Source of the DNA: Flavobacterium phragmitis
Lineage (GTDB): Bacteria > Bacteroidota > Bacteroidia > Flavobacteriales > Flavobacteriaceae
Reading direction: 5' to 3'
Length of the DNA stretch: 64,000 nucleotides
Assembly (NCBI RefSeq): GCF_900112575.1
Contig: NZ_FOMH01000001.1
Coordinates: 262,543-326,542 of the forward strand
The number at the start of each line of letters is the position of its first letter. The stretch's first letter is position 1. Both the position numbers and the translations under genes were made by a program. Shown here one piece after another: positions 24,684 to 33,514 of the stretch. Under the pieces are notes generated by a model. The model saw only the letters and a program-made list of their open reading frames with translations. It searched no databases and was not told the DNA's origin.

Positions 24684-25958
24684 ATGACAATTTTATTATT
24701 GGGATCAGGCGGAAGAGAGCATGCATTTGCATGGAAAATGACTCAGAGCCCACTTTGCGAAAAACTTTTTGTAGTTCCGGGAAATGCAGGAACAGCAGCA
24801 ATTGCTGAAAACGTGGCAATCTCTGCTACAGATTTTGAAGCCGTAAAAGCTTTAGTGCTTAAAGAAAATATAAGTTTAGTAGTCGTAGGACCTGAAGATC
24901 CATTGGTAAAAGGTATTTACGATTATTTCAAAAACGACGAAAGTTTAAAACATATTCCGGTAATTGGACCATCTAAATTGGGTGCTCAATTAGAAGGAAG
25001 TAAAGAATTTGCAAAAGAATTCTTAATGAAACATAACATCCCGACTGCGGCTTATGACAGTTTTACTGCTGAAACAGTCGAAGAAGGATGTAAATTTCTG
25101 GAAACATTACAACCTCCTTATGTTTTAAAAGCTGATGGATTAGCAGCTGGAAAAGGAGTTTTGATTATTCAGGATCTTGAAGAAGCAAAAACAGAATTAC
25201 GCAATATGCTTGTTCACGCTAAATTTGGTACAGCAAGTGCAAAAGTTGTTATCGAAGAATTCTTGGACGGAATCGAATTAAGCTGTTTTGTTTTAACCGA
25301 CGGAAAAAGCTATAAAATCCTTCCTACAGCAAAAGATTACAAACGAATTGGCGAAGGTGATACAGGTTTAAATACGGGCGGAATGGGAGCAGTTTCTCCA
25401 GTTCCTTACGTAGATACAGTTTTAATGGAAAAAATTGAAACGCGTATCGTAAAACCGACAATTGAAGGTTTCCAAAAAGATGGAATCGAATATAAAGGAT
25501 TTGTATTCATTGGTTTAATCAATGTAAAAGGAGAACCAATCGTTATCGAATATAACGTGAGAATGGGAGATCCTGAAACAGAAGTTGTGGTTCCGAGATT
25601 AAAATCAGATTTAGTTGAATTGTTTTTGTCTGTTGCAGATCAAAAATTAGGAGATTTTAATTTAGAAGTTGATCCAAGAAGCGCTACGACTGTAATGGTT
25701 GTTTCTGGTGGATATCCTGAAGATTTCGAAAAAGGAAAAGTTATTTCTGGTTTAGAAAATATTGAAGATTCTATTGTTTTTCATGCAGGAACAAAATTAG
25801 ATAACGGAAATGTCGTTACTAATGGAGGACGTGTTATCGCGATAACATCTTACGGAGATAATTTCCAAGAGGCCGTAAAAAAATCTTATCAAAACATAGA
25901 TAAACTAAGCTTTGATAAGATGTATTTTAGAAAAGATATCGGTTTCGATCTAATTTAA
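24684..25958 (+). CDS. purD: phosphoribosylamine-glycine ligase
   Basis: A 424-residue enzyme of purine synthesis that joins phosphoribosylamine and glycine using ATP. It starts ILLLGSGGREHAFAWKM, which is diagnostic for PurD. The ATP-grasp domain shows PYVLKADGLAAGKGVLI (about 138-154), GEGDTGLNTGGMGAVSPVP (about 228-246) and VRMGDPETEVV (about 290-300). Length is normal. A terminator follows. Confidence 0.97.
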   Translation: MTILLLGSGGREHAFAWKMTQSPLCEKLFVVPGNAGTAAIAENVAISATDFEAVKALVLKENISLVVVGPEDPLVKGIYDYFKNDESLKHIPVIGPSKLGAQLEGSKEFAKEFLMKHNIPTAAYDSFTAETVEEGCKFLETLQPPYVLKADGLAAGKGVLIIQDLEEAKTELRNMLVHAKFGTASAKVVIEEFLDGIELSCFVLTDGKSYKILPTAKDYKRIGEGDTGLNTGGMGAVSPVPYVDTVLMEKIETRIVKPTIEGFQKDGIEYKGFVFIGLINVKGEPIVIEYNVRMGDPETEVVVPRLKSDLVELFLSVADQKLGDFNLEVDPRSATTVMVVSGGYPEDFEKGKVISGLENIEDSIVFHAGTKLDNGNVVTNGGRVIAITSYGDNFQEAVKKSYQNIDKLSFDKMYFRKDIGFDLI

Positions 25959-25967
25959 AAAATAATG

Positions 25968-26003
25968 GACCAGCCCTTAATTAATTTAAGGGTTTGGTTT
26001 TTA
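25968..26003 (+). terminator. purD terminator
   Basis: CCCTTAA (25974-25980) and TTAAGGG (25986-25992) form a stem with a five-base loop, extended by ACC/GGT outside. GGTTTTTATTTT follows on the plus strand. It also lies just before the stop of the convergent gene at 26001. Confidence 0.7.
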
Positions 26004-26231
26004 TTTTAAAAATGAGTGAGCTGTTGTATCTTGGTTTTCTGTTCCAGCATCATCAAAAATGCGTAATTGTTTAATCCAGTAAACGATTGCTGCAGCACAA
26101 ATGATCATGAAAATCCAGTTAATAGTGTTTGCACCAAACCATGTAATTAATTCCAAACGACGTAAAAAGTCAAGAGGAGCAAACAAAATGTTAACGAATA
26201 AGTATTGTATTCCTTCAAAAAAAGCTGTCAT
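26001..26231 (-). CDS. DUF6341-like small membrane protein
   Basis: A 76-residue protein with one or two hydrophobic segments (FVNILFAPLDFL and the membrane helix INWIFMIICAAAIVYWI) and a short acidic cytosolic tail ending TTAHSFLK. I recall it as DUF6341, a family limited to flavobacteria, next to a DUF6427 gene as here. It has its own strand and faces the DUF6427 gene across a palindrome-containing spacer. Function unknown. Confidence 0.7.
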   Translation of the reverse strand: MTAFFEGIQYLFVNILFAPLDFLRRLELITWFGANTINWIFMIICAAAIVYWIKQLRIFDDAGTENQDTTAHSFLK

Positions 26232-26283
26232 AATTCTTTAAAATTATATGTTATTTATTGTTGTGTAATGCTTTGAAGATAAA

Positions 26284-26299
26284 ATTTGATTAATCAAAT
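26284..26299. promoter_or_regulatory. 16-bp perfect palindrome in divergent spacer
   Basis: ATTTGATTAATCAAAT is a perfect palindrome in the spacer between the divergent DUF6341-like and DUF6427-like genes, a position where one regulator could control both. AT-rich DNA makes chance possible. Confidence 0.35.
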
Positions 26300-26373
26300 C
26301 TTTTTTCAACTTGTTCGGTTTTTCATTTTAAACAAGTATTATCTTTACAATCACAAAAGTATAAAATATCCTT

Positions 26374-27303
26374 ATGATAACAAGTGTTTTTAAAAAATCT
26401 ACGCCATTAAATTATTCATTGGTTGTAATTTTAATACTGGTTTTCTTTTTCATGTTCCAAATTAAAGACCCATCTTGGGTTACTTCTTATTTTTTGGCTT
26501 TTCAAAAAGTGAGTTTGTTGTGCTTTATTTTGGCTTCTTTTTTTATGGTAAATTTTATCGTAAAAAAGAACGGACTCAGTAAAGACAACGGTTACGCGAT
26601 ATTTTTCTATTTGTTGTTTCTTTTATTTTTTCCAACCCTATTTAACAATCCAAATGTTATTTATGCTAACTTTTTTATTTTGTTGGCAGTTCGAAGATTG
26701 ATTTCACTTCAATCGCTTAAAGCATCAAAAGAAAAAATATTCGATGCTTCTTTTTGGATTTTTGTAGCTGCTTTATTTCAATTTTGGAGTATACTTTTCT
26801 TAGTATTGGTATTTATTTCGATTATTTTTCACGTTTCAAGAGATTACAGAAACTGGGTTTTGCCATTTATAGCACTTTTGGCGGTGGCAATATTATTTTA
26901 TATGACTTCTTTAATTTTAAACATTGATGCTGTAGCTTTTTTCCAAGAAAGAGCAGTAGTTGATTTTAGAATTGACTATTTTAAGAATAATTACGAAAAC
27001 GGAGCACTTTCAATTTATACTGCTGTAGCTCTATTTTTTGTAACATCAATGTTGATGACATTGTCGAACAGACCACAGATTGTACATTCTTCATACAAGA
27101 AAATTGTTGCATTCTTTTTTATAGCGGCTTTTGTTTACATTATTTCGCCAAATAAAAGCAACGATTTATTATTGTTCAGCATTGCACCGTTAACAATTAT
27201 GGCAACAAGCCACGTGGAATACATGCAGCAAAAACTCAATAATGAAATTGTATTTTATGTATTGATTGCCTGTAGTTTATTTACATTCTTCTCGCAGTTA
27301 TAA
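26374..27303 (+). CDS. DUF6427-like polytopic membrane protein
   Basis: A 309-residue protein with about eight to nine membrane helices and no soluble domain. It begins MITSVFKKSTPLNYSLVVIL. The family, which I recall as DUF6427, is found in flavobacteria beside purD, upp and a DUF6341 gene. Its topology resembles lipid-linked glycosyltransferases or polymerases, but I see no catalytic motif. The stop overlaps the convergent upp gene by six bases. Confidence 0.7.
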   Translation: MITSVFKKSTPLNYSLVVILILVFFFMFQIKDPSWVTSYFLAFQKVSLLCFILASFFMVNFIVKKNGLSKDNGYAIFFYLLFLLFFPTLFNNPNVIYANFFILLAVRRLISLQSLKASKEKIFDASFWIFVAALFQFWSILFLVLVFISIIFHVSRDYRNWVLPFIALLAVAILFYMTSLILNIDAVAFFQERAVVDFRIDYFKNNYENGALSIYTAVALFFVTSMLMTLSNRPQIVHSSYKKIVAFFFIAAFVYIISPNKSNDLLLFSIAPLTIMATSHVEYMQQKLNNEIVFYVLIACSLFTFFSQL

Positions 27304-27951
27304 TTTGCTTCCATAAGCAAGATCACCTGCATCTCCAAGACCTGGAACAATGTAGTTTTTCTCGTTTAGTTTTTCATCTAAAGAAGCAACCCATAAATGA
27401 CAATTTTCGGGAAGATTTTCTTCTAAATGAGCAATTCCTTCTGGGGCCGCAATAACAACCACAATATGAAATTCTGTTGGAGTTGCATTTTCAATCAATT
27501 TTTTATGAACAGCGACAATAGATTGTCCTGTTGCCAGCATAGGATCTAAAAGTAGGACAGTTTTATTATTTAGATTTGAAATAGCTTGATATTCGACTAA
27601 AATTTCAAAATCATCACCACCATTTGGATGATGTCTGCAGGCTGAAACAAAACTATTTTCGGCATGATCAAAGTAATTTAAAAAACCATTATGAAGCGGT
27701 AAACCTGCTCTTAAAATCGGACATAGAACTAAATCAGTGTCAATTTCTGTTGTTTTTTTAACACCCAACGGAGTCTGAATTTCTACATTTTTATAAGGCA
27801 AAATTTTACTTAATTCGTATGCTATAATTTCACCGATGCGTTCAATATTTCGTCTAAAACGCATGCTGTCATTCTGCACATTTACATTTCTAATTTGTCC
27901 TAAGAAATGATTTAAAACGCTATTATTTTCAGATATATAGTGAATTTTCAT
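27298..27951 (-). CDS. upp: uracil phosphoribosyltransferase
   Basis: A 217-residue pyrimidine salvage enzyme that makes UMP from uracil and PRPP. The PRPP-binding loop is TVLLLDPMLATGQSIVAV (about 130-147). Other family motifs are LCPILRAGLPLHNGFL and the uracil-binding PGLGDAGDLAYG at the C-terminus. Length is slightly above the usual 208. It is monocistronic and ends six bases into the convergent DUF6427 gene. Confidence 0.95.
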   Translation of the reverse strand: MKIHYISENNSVLNHFLGQIRNVNVQNDSMRFRRNIERIGEIIAYELSKILPYKNVEIQTPLGVKKTTEIDTDLVLCPILRAGLPLHNGFLNYFDHAENSFVSACRHHPNGGDDFEILVEYQAISNLNNKTVLLLDPMLATGQSIVAVHKKLIENATPTEFHIVVVIAAPEGIAHLEENLPENCHLWVASLDEKLNEKNYIVPGLGDAGDLAYGSKL

Positions 27952-28034
27952 GATGAATTTTTAATTTATTAACGAATAAAAATATGAAAACGAAAAATAA
28001 TTGCTTTTTTTCGCAGCATAAAAGTATAAAAAGT

Positions 28035-28042
28035 ATCTTTGT
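28035..28042 (+). promoter_or_regulatory. -7 element of the DUF4254 gene
   Basis: TATCTTTG matches TAnnTTTG 20 bases before the ATG at 28063. The -33 element is not clear. Confidence 0.4.
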
Positions 28043-28062
28043 AACTCTAAAAAAATAAATAC

Positions 28063-28668
28063 ATGTTTTCAAAATTAGCATATTCTGTTTTCGAGCAAAG
28101 TATCAAAGATTATCACCAGTTTGATAATGTCGATCAGCCGATCAATAATCCTTATCCGAAAGATAAGTTTGAACATTTATTATATCTTAAAAATTGGATT
28201 GATACGGTTCAATGGCATTTTGAAGATATTATTCGTGATCCGCAGATTGATCCAGTTGCAGCTTTAACTTTAAAAAGAAGAATCGATGCATCAAATCAGG
28301 AACGTACTGATATGGTGGAATATATCGATAGCTATTTTTTACAAAAATATAGTGATATTAAAGTAAAAGACGGAGCAAAAATCAATTCTGAAAGTCCAGC
28401 TTGGGCATTTGACAGATTGTCTATTTTGGCTTTAAAAATTTATCACATGCATGAAGAAGCTACACGTGCTGAAGCTTCACAAGAACACAGAGATAAATGT
28501 CAGGAAAAACTAAATATTCTTTTAGAACAAAGAACAGATTTATCTACAGCAATTGAAGAATTATTGACAGATATCGAAAACGGAGACAAATTCATGAAAG
28601 TGTACAAACAAATGAAAATGTACAACGACGATGAATTGAATCCGGTTTTATATCAAAATAAAAAGTAA
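28063..28668 (+). CDS. DUF4254 domain protein
   Basis: A 201-residue, largely helical cytosolic protein. Segments such as HLLYLKNWIDTVQWHFEDIIRDP and RRIDASNQERTDMVEYID are characteristic of DUF4254, a Bacteroidota family found beside family 9 glycosyltransferase genes. The next gene begins after one base, so they are translationally coupled. The biochemical function is unknown; a link to lipopolysaccharide core assembly is inferred from the neighbour. Confidence 0.85.
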   Translation: MFSKLAYSVFEQSIKDYHQFDNVDQPINNPYPKDKFEHLLYLKNWIDTVQWHFEDIIRDPQIDPVAALTLKRRIDASNQERTDMVEYIDSYFLQKYSDIKVKDGAKINSESPAWAFDRLSILALKIYHMHEEATRAEASQEHRDKCQEKLNILLEQRTDLSTAIEELLTDIENGDKFMKVYKQMKMYNDDELNPVLYQNKK

Positions 28669-28669
28669 T

Positions 28670-29722
28670 TTGGCAGAGTTGTCCAACAACAAAATCAAAC
28701 ACATAGCCGTCATGAGACTATCCGCAATGGGAGATGTCGCCATGACGGTTCCTGTTTTACGCGCATTTGTAAAACAATATCCGACTGTGAAATTAACCGT
28801 TATTTCTCGTCCTTTTTTCAAACCATTTTTTGACGGAATTCCGAATCTGGAGTTTTTCTCTTTTGATGAAAAACAGAGACACAAAGGTTTTCCAGGACTT
28901 TTACGATTATTCGGAGATGTAAAAAAACTGAAAATAGATGCTTTTGCAGATCTTCATAATGTTTTGAGATCTAAGATTGTGAGTTTACTTTTCGCTTTAA
29001 GCGGAAAAAAAAGAGCAACTGTTGATAAAGGCCGTGAAGGAAAAAAAGAATTAACAAGAGCCGAAAACAAAATTTTCAAACAATTGCCAACCATGTTCGA
29101 AAGACATGCGAAAGTGTTTTCAGCACTTGGCTTTCCGTTAGATTTATCTCATCCAGTATTTCCTGAAAAAGCAGTTTTAAATGCTGATATTCTAGAAATC
29201 ATTGGAAATCAAAATGAAAAATTAATTGGAATTGCACCTTTTGCTCAATACAATTCTAAAGTTTATCCTTTGGATTTAATGCAGGATGTGATTGCAAAAT
29301 TGGCCGAAAATCCGATGTATAAAATTCTACTTTTTGGAGGAGGAAAAAAAGAAATTGAAATTTTAGATTCACTTACAGAGCCTTTTGAAAATGTAATCAA
29401 TATGGCTGGAAAAATTAAGTTTCAACAGGAATTGCAGTTAATTAGCAATCTTGATGTGATGCTTTCTATGGATTCTGGAAATGCTCATATCGCTGCAATG
29501 TTAGGAGTAAAAGTAGTAACACTTTGGGGAGCTACTCATCCGTATGCTGGATTTTTGCCTTTCAACCAAAGTTTAGAAAACGCCTTAACTTCTGATCGAA
29601 ATCAATATCCAAAACTGCCAACTTCTGTTTATGGCAATAAAGTTGTTGAAGGTTATGAAAATGCTATGAGAACAATTTTACCGCAGCAGGTTGTTGACAA
29701 GGTTAAAGAACAGCTTTCATAA
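28670..29722 (+). CDS. glycosyltransferase family 9 (heptosyltransferase-like), TTG start
   Basis: A 350-residue GT-B enzyme of lipopolysaccharide core synthesis. It starts with KHIAVMRLSAMGDVAMTVPV, the heptosyltransferase signature, and has LSMDSGNAHIAAMLGVKVVTLWGAT (about 264-288), the family 9 donor site. The first ATG in frame (28712) would remove the first beta-strand. Translation therefore probably begins at TTG 28670, one base after the DUF4254 stop, or at TTG 28679. A terminator follows the stop. Confidence 0.9.
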   Translation: MAELSNNKIKHIAVMRLSAMGDVAMTVPVLRAFVKQYPTVKLTVISRPFFKPFFDGIPNLEFFSFDEKQRHKGFPGLLRLFGDVKKLKIDAFADLHNVLRSKIVSLLFALSGKKRATVDKGREGKKELTRAENKIFKQLPTMFERHAKVFSALGFPLDLSHPVFPEKAVLNADILEIIGNQNEKLIGIAPFAQYNSKVYPLDLMQDVIAKLAENPMYKILLFGGGKKEIEILDSLTEPFENVINMAGKIKFQQELQLISNLDVMLSMDSGNAHIAAMLGVKVVTLWGATHPYAGFLPFNQSLENALTSDRNQYPKLPTSVYGNKVVEGYENAMRTILPQQVVDKVKEQLS

Positions 29723-29727
29723 AAATC

Positions 29728-29757
29728 AAAAAACTTCTCTTTAATGGAGAAGTTTTT
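29728..29757 (+). terminator. terminator between convergent genes
   Basis: AAAACTTCTC (29730-29739) pairs with GAGAAGTTTT (29747-29756) around a seven-base loop. A-run before and T-run after make it usable from both strands, for the glycosyltransferase and the hypothetical gene at 29764. Confidence 0.8.
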
Positions 29758-29763
29758 TAATCG

Positions 29764-30198
29764 TTAAGCAATATTTTTACTTAAATCGTATTGTTCATTA
29801 GAATCTAAGAAAGAATATCCTATTGTTTTTCTTCTTTTTTTGTTTACTATAATAGAGACAAAATTATTTTTGTCTTCGGTAGACAATAGAATATGCTCGA
29901 ACTTTTCAGACGGATCTCTGTAAATTTTATAAATTAAATCCTGATCTTTAATTTTTTTAGATAAAATTTTAGCCGATTTTAGTTTACTTACATAAGGCCA
30001 GATATTAAAAATATTCGAATCGGTCTTTTTTACTTCTACCATTTTTTCGGCCATAGTTGAATTGTATTTCTCTCTTTCGAGCAACTTTGGACCTTTTTTG
30101 TTTCTCATTTTGAGAATAACTGCCAGAATGCATAGCGCAGCAGTTACAACCAGCATAATAGATAGGTATAGATGAAAGTGTTGTACGTGAGCTGTCAT
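29764..30198 (-). CDS. membrane-anchored hypothetical protein
   Basis: A 144-residue protein with one N-terminal membrane helix (about 8-28, FHLYLSIMLVVTAALCILAVIL) followed by a basic stretch and a cytosolic domain. That domain has a beta-strand pattern near the end (FVSIIVNKKRRKTIGYSFLD). I do not recognise a family. It probably has its own promoter in the spacer to the plus-strand side, and it shares a bidirectional terminator with the glycosyltransferase gene. Confidence 0.6.
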   Translation of the reverse strand: MTAHVQHFHLYLSIMLVVTAALCILAVILKMRNKKGPKLLEREKYNSTMAEKMVEVKKTDSNIFNIWPYVSKLKSAKILSKKIKDQDLIYKIYRDPSEKFEHILLSTEDKNNFVSIIVNKKRRKTIGYSFLDSNEQYDLSKNIA

Positions 30199-30339
30199 GA
30201 TATTTAATGTTTAAATGTTTGACTAATTTTGATTGAGCTCTACAAATTCTCAAACTAGTGAGATTGAGATTACCATAATTACACCTCTAATTTAATGAAA
30301 ATTTGGCAATATTTTGATAAAATTTTGCTTTTATTTCAA

Positions 30340-30648
30340 TTAGAGCCAAATCTTTTCATCTCGACAACGACGGTAAATATAACTTTTCAGATTTGCAATT
30401 GTTTCCTGATAATTGGGTGCATCATAACCATAACGTTCATGTTCCATTTGTTCTTTTTCAATGGCATCGCATCCTTTTATGACTTCTTTGATCATGTCTA
30501 ATAAAGCAAGTTCTTTATTATCAGTCTTTTGAAATTTAAATTCAACAATCTCATCCTGAAGCTCTTCACAATAATCAACCAATTTCACAACTTCTGGTTC
30601 CTCCAAAAGATATTCTTTATTCCTAAAAATTTCTCGTACTGATTTCAT
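30340..30648 (-). CDS. conserved hypothetical protein
   Basis: A 102-residue acidic, helical protein with no signal or membrane segment. Features include EEPEVVKLVDYCEELQDEIV, HERYGYDAPNYQETIANLKS and a basic end YIYRRCRDEKIWL. The codon pattern and the compact frame suggest a real gene, but I know no family. It stands alone between two minus-strand genes. Confidence 0.6.
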   Translation of the reverse strand: MKSVREIFRNKEYLLEEPEVVKLVDYCEELQDEIVEFKFQKTDNKELALLDMIKEVIKGCDAIEKEQMEHERYGYDAPNYQETIANLKSYIYRRCRDEKIWL

Positions 30649-30750
30649 AAATAATTAATTTTCAATTTTTTAAATTCCAAATTCCAAAATTTATTAAAAA
30701 AGTAAATTAGCGAAAATTAGTGTTATTCGTGGCAATATTTTAAGTAAAAA

Positions 30751-30790
30751 AAATTCCAAACTCCAATTGTAAAGTTGGAATTTGGAATTT
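30751..30790 (-). terminator. terminator of the PaaE-like gene
   Basis: AATTCCAAACTCCAA (30752-30766) and TTGGAATTTGGAATT (30775-30789) pair with one mismatch in 15. On the minus strand the hairpin is followed by a run of eight T. It lies about 22 bases beyond the stop at 30812. Confidence 0.75.
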
Positions 30791-30811
30791 ATAATATTGT
30801 AATTTAAAGAT

Positions 30812-31864
30812 TTAGACGTCGTCGTAATCTACATAAATAGTTTCCGATGTCGGGTGTGCCTGACAAGTTAAAATTAAACCTTCGGCAATTTCACTATCTG
30901 TTAAAATAGAGTTTTTCGTCATTTCAGCACTTCCAGTTGTAACACGTCCTAAACAACTGCTACAGATCCCACCTTGACAAGAATAGGGAGCATCAACGCC
31001 TTGTTTTAAAGCGGCATCTAGAATCGTCTGTTTTTTAGACATTTCAAAAGTAGTTTCTTCATCATCTACTAAAACTGTAATTTTTGTATGTCCTTCTTGA
31101 GAACCCTGAATTACATTTTCTTGAGAAGAAGAAGTAAAAAGCTCAAACTTAATAGCCGATTCTTTTACATTTTTCTCTTTCAAAATATCAGATACCGTGT
31201 TGATCATTTCTTCAGGTCCGCACAAGTAGAATTTATCAAACTGTAATTCTTTGTGTTTGTTATTTAAAACAAAATTCACAGCCGATTTTTCGATTCTTCC
31301 AAATAAAGCATTTTCAGCTTTAGCCTGACTAAAGACATAATGCACAAAAAATCTGCCTACATATTGTAATTGCAAGTCATGAAGTTCTTGATGGAAGATT
31401 GTGTCTTCTGGAGTTCTGTTTCCATAAACCAATACAAATGAACTTTTAGGCTCATTTTTTAAAACTGATTTTATAATAGAAAGAACTGGAGTAATGCCAC
31501 TTCCTGCAACAAAAGCTGCGTAGTTTCTTTGTCTTTCTGGATCTGGTTCAAATGTAAATTTACCTTCTGGCTGACCTACTTCCAAAACATCTCCTGCTTT
31601 TAATTTGGTATTGGCAAACTGAGAAAAAAGACCATTTTTTACTGCTTTCACAGCAATTCTTAATTCACCGCTGTCTGGTGCCGAACAAATAGAATAAGCA
31701 CGTCTGATTTCTTGATTATCAAGAGTTAGTTTTAAATTAATATATTGACCAGCTATAAATTTATAGTCTGATTTTAGTTCTTCAGGAACATTAAAAAGTA
31801 TAGAAACAGCATCTGCAGTTTCGCGTTTAACCTCTTTAATTATAAGTTTTAAGAATGAAGGCAT
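30812..31864 (-). CDS. ferredoxin-NAD(P)H reductase with 2Fe-2S domain (PaaE-like)
   Basis: A 350-residue electron transfer protein. An FAD-binding barrel (QYINLKLTLDNQEIRRAYSICSAP, about 45-68) and an NAD(P)-binding part (FVAGSGITPVLSIIKSVL, then YLCGPEEMI) come first. A C-terminal plant-type 2Fe-2S domain with PYSCQGGICSSCLGRV supplies three of the four cluster cysteines, the fourth being in LTCQAH. This order is that of PaaE, the reductase of phenylacetyl-CoA epoxidase, but no other paa gene is here. The ATG at 31864 is preferred over 31891 because it follows the likely promoter. Confidence 0.88.
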   Translation of the reverse strand: MPSFLKLIIKEVKRETADAVSILFNVPEELKSDYKFIAGQYINLKLTLDNQEIRRAYSICSAPDSGELRIAVKAVKNGLFSQFANTKLKAGDVLEVGQPEGKFTFEPDPERQRNYAAFVAGSGITPVLSIIKSVLKNEPKSSFVLVYGNRTPEDTIFHQELHDLQLQYVGRFFVHYVFSQAKAENALFGRIEKSAVNFVLNNKHKELQFDKFYLCGPEEMINTVSDILKEKNVKESAIKFELFTSSSQENVIQGSQEGHTKITVLVDDEETTFEMSKKQTILDAALKQGVDAPYSCQGGICSSCLGRVTTGSAEMTKNSILTDSEIAEGLILTCQAHPTSETIYVDYDDV

Positions 31865-31879
31865 GATAGAATTTTTTTG

Positions 31880-31887
31880 CAAAAGTA
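31880..31887 (-). promoter_or_regulatory. promoter -7 element of the PaaE-like gene
   Basis: On the minus strand this reads TACTTTTG, fitting TAnnTTTG. Transcription would start near 31874, downstream of the alternative ATG at 31891 and just before the ATG at 31864. Confidence 0.45.
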
Positions 31888-31950
31888 GCAAACCACTATT
31901 AAATGTTTGGTACGAAATTATTTTTTTTAACTTTTTTTGTAACGTTTTCC

Positions 31951-31958
31951 TACATTTG
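31951..31958 (+). promoter_or_regulatory. -7 element of the ABC exporter operon
   Basis: TACATTTG matches TAnnTTTG 35 bases before the ATG at 31993; a T-run at 31932-31938 may serve as -33. Confidence 0.4.
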
Positions 31959-31992
31959 GTCTCTTACTACAAAAATACTAAAACGATAAACC

Positions 31993-33453
31993 ATGATTAA
32001 GAAGTTTATTTACCTGGAATGGAAAGCGTTCATTAGATCCGCATCTTTTGGTAAAAACCTGGCAATGAAAATTATAATAGGGTTCTTTATGATCTATTTT
32101 TCTTTAATTTTTATTGGAATGGGAGTTGGAGCATTTTATGTTCTCAAGGATATGAAATTGGAACCATTGGTAACAGTTAATAAATTTTTGATTTATTATT
32201 TTCTTTTTGACTTAATAATTAGGTTGTTAATGCAATCAATACCAGTTCTAAACATTAAGCCGTTGCTGGTTTTACCCTTTAAAAAACTTACGATTGTTCA
32301 TTTCTCTTTAGGAAAAACAGCTTTATCTTTTTTCAATTGGATTCATGCTTTGTTTTTTATTCCATTTTCTGTTGTCCTGATTTTGAATGGGTACGATGTT
32401 GTTGAAATTGTTTTCTGGCATTTAGGAATCATGGCGATGATTTACATCAATAATTTTTTGAATATCATTCTAAGTAATATTGATAAATTGTTTGTTGTTT
32501 TTGCTGGGATAGTTCTTGCTTTAGGCGGAGCTCATTATTACAAGATATTTGATATTACGCTATTTACAACACCGTTTTTTCAGAGTTTTTATGATATCGA
32601 CGGCGTATTTTTAATACCCATTTTAGTATTAGCAGGATTGTATGTTTTTACTTTTAAATATTTCAAGAAGAACTTGTATCTGGACGCTGGACTTTCAGTA
32701 AAACACGATATCGCTTCTACAGAAAACCTGACTTGGCTGAATCAGTTTGGAACTTTAGGAACCTTTCTTAAAAATGACATCAAATTGATAAAAAGAAATA
32801 AGAGATCAAAAACAACCATTTTTATGAGCGTTCTCTTTTTGTTCTACGGATTTATCTTTTTTGGAAACTCACATCAGCCAGCGGTAATGCATATTTTTGC
32901 AGGAATATTTGTTTCAGGAGGATTTCTATTTGTTTTTGGTCAGTTTGTGCCAAGTTGGGATAGTTCTTATTATCAGTTGTTAATGACACAAAATGTTCCA
33001 TATAGAGGTTACATCACTTCAAAATGGTGGCTAATTGTGATTGCTACTTTTGTCTCTACAATTCTAGCTTCATTTTATATTTTTTATGGATGGGAAGTTT
33101 ATCTCACAATTGTTGCCGGAGCAATTTATAATATAGGCGTAAACTCGCATTTAGTACTTTTGGGAGGAGCATTCACCAAAACACCAATTGATTTGAGTAA
33201 TGCAGGTGGTGCATTTGGAGATAAAAAAGCTTTTAATGTTAATGCGATGCTGTTGACATTGCCAAAAATTGTTTTACCTCTATTACTGTATTGGCTTGGT
33301 CTTCACTTTGGAAGCAAACCAATCGGACTTTCTTTGGTTGCGGGTGCTGGAGTTTTAGGATTTATTTTTAAAGAAAAAGTGTTTTCATTAATTGAAAAAA
33401 GGTACAAAATGGAAAAGTACAGTACGATAAGTGCTTACAAACAAAAGAATTAA
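31993..33453 (+). CDS. DUF5687-like ABC transporter permease
   Basis: A 486-residue membrane protein with about 12 hydrophobic segments, beginning MIKKFIYLEWKAFIRSASFGKN. I recall this as DUF5687, a Bacteroidota permease family always paired with an ATP-binding protein, as here with the gene at 33515. The two probably form an exporter in the inner membrane with unknown cargo. A central cytosolic loop (FLKNDIKLIKRNKRSKT) is typical of ABC-2-type permeases. Confidence 0.8.
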   Translation: MIKKFIYLEWKAFIRSASFGKNLAMKIIIGFFMIYFSLIFIGMGVGAFYVLKDMKLEPLVTVNKFLIYYFLFDLIIRLLMQSIPVLNIKPLLVLPFKKLTIVHFSLGKTALSFFNWIHALFFIPFSVVLILNGYDVVEIVFWHLGIMAMIYINNFLNIILSNIDKLFVVFAGIVLALGGAHYYKIFDITLFTTPFFQSFYDIDGVFLIPILVLAGLYVFTFKYFKKNLYLDAGLSVKHDIASTENLTWLNQFGTLGTFLKNDIKLIKRNKRSKTTIFMSVLFLFYGFIFFGNSHQPAVMHIFAGIFVSGGFLFVFGQFVPSWDSSYYQLLMTQNVPYRGYITSKWWLIVIATFVSTILASFYIFYGWEVYLTIVAGAIYNIGVNSHLVLLGGAFTKTPIDLSNAGGAFGDKKAFNVNAMLLTLPKIVLPLLLYWLGLHFGSKPIGLSLVAGAGVLGFIFKEKVFSLIEKRYKMEKYSTISAYKQKN

Positions 33454-33514
33454 TTAGAAAATAAGTCAATTTGATAATTAATCTAAAATCAACAATCTAA
33501 AATCTAAAATCATC

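Noticed and set aside
28648-28884. 78-residue minus-strand frame
   Set aside because: Antisense to the start of the family 9 glycosyltransferase; no signal or domain.
30812-31864. Phenylacetate degradation operon
   Set aside because: Only a PaaE-like reductase is present; no paaABCD, paaG or paaZ genes are nearby, and the two PaaK-like ligases lie in other contexts.
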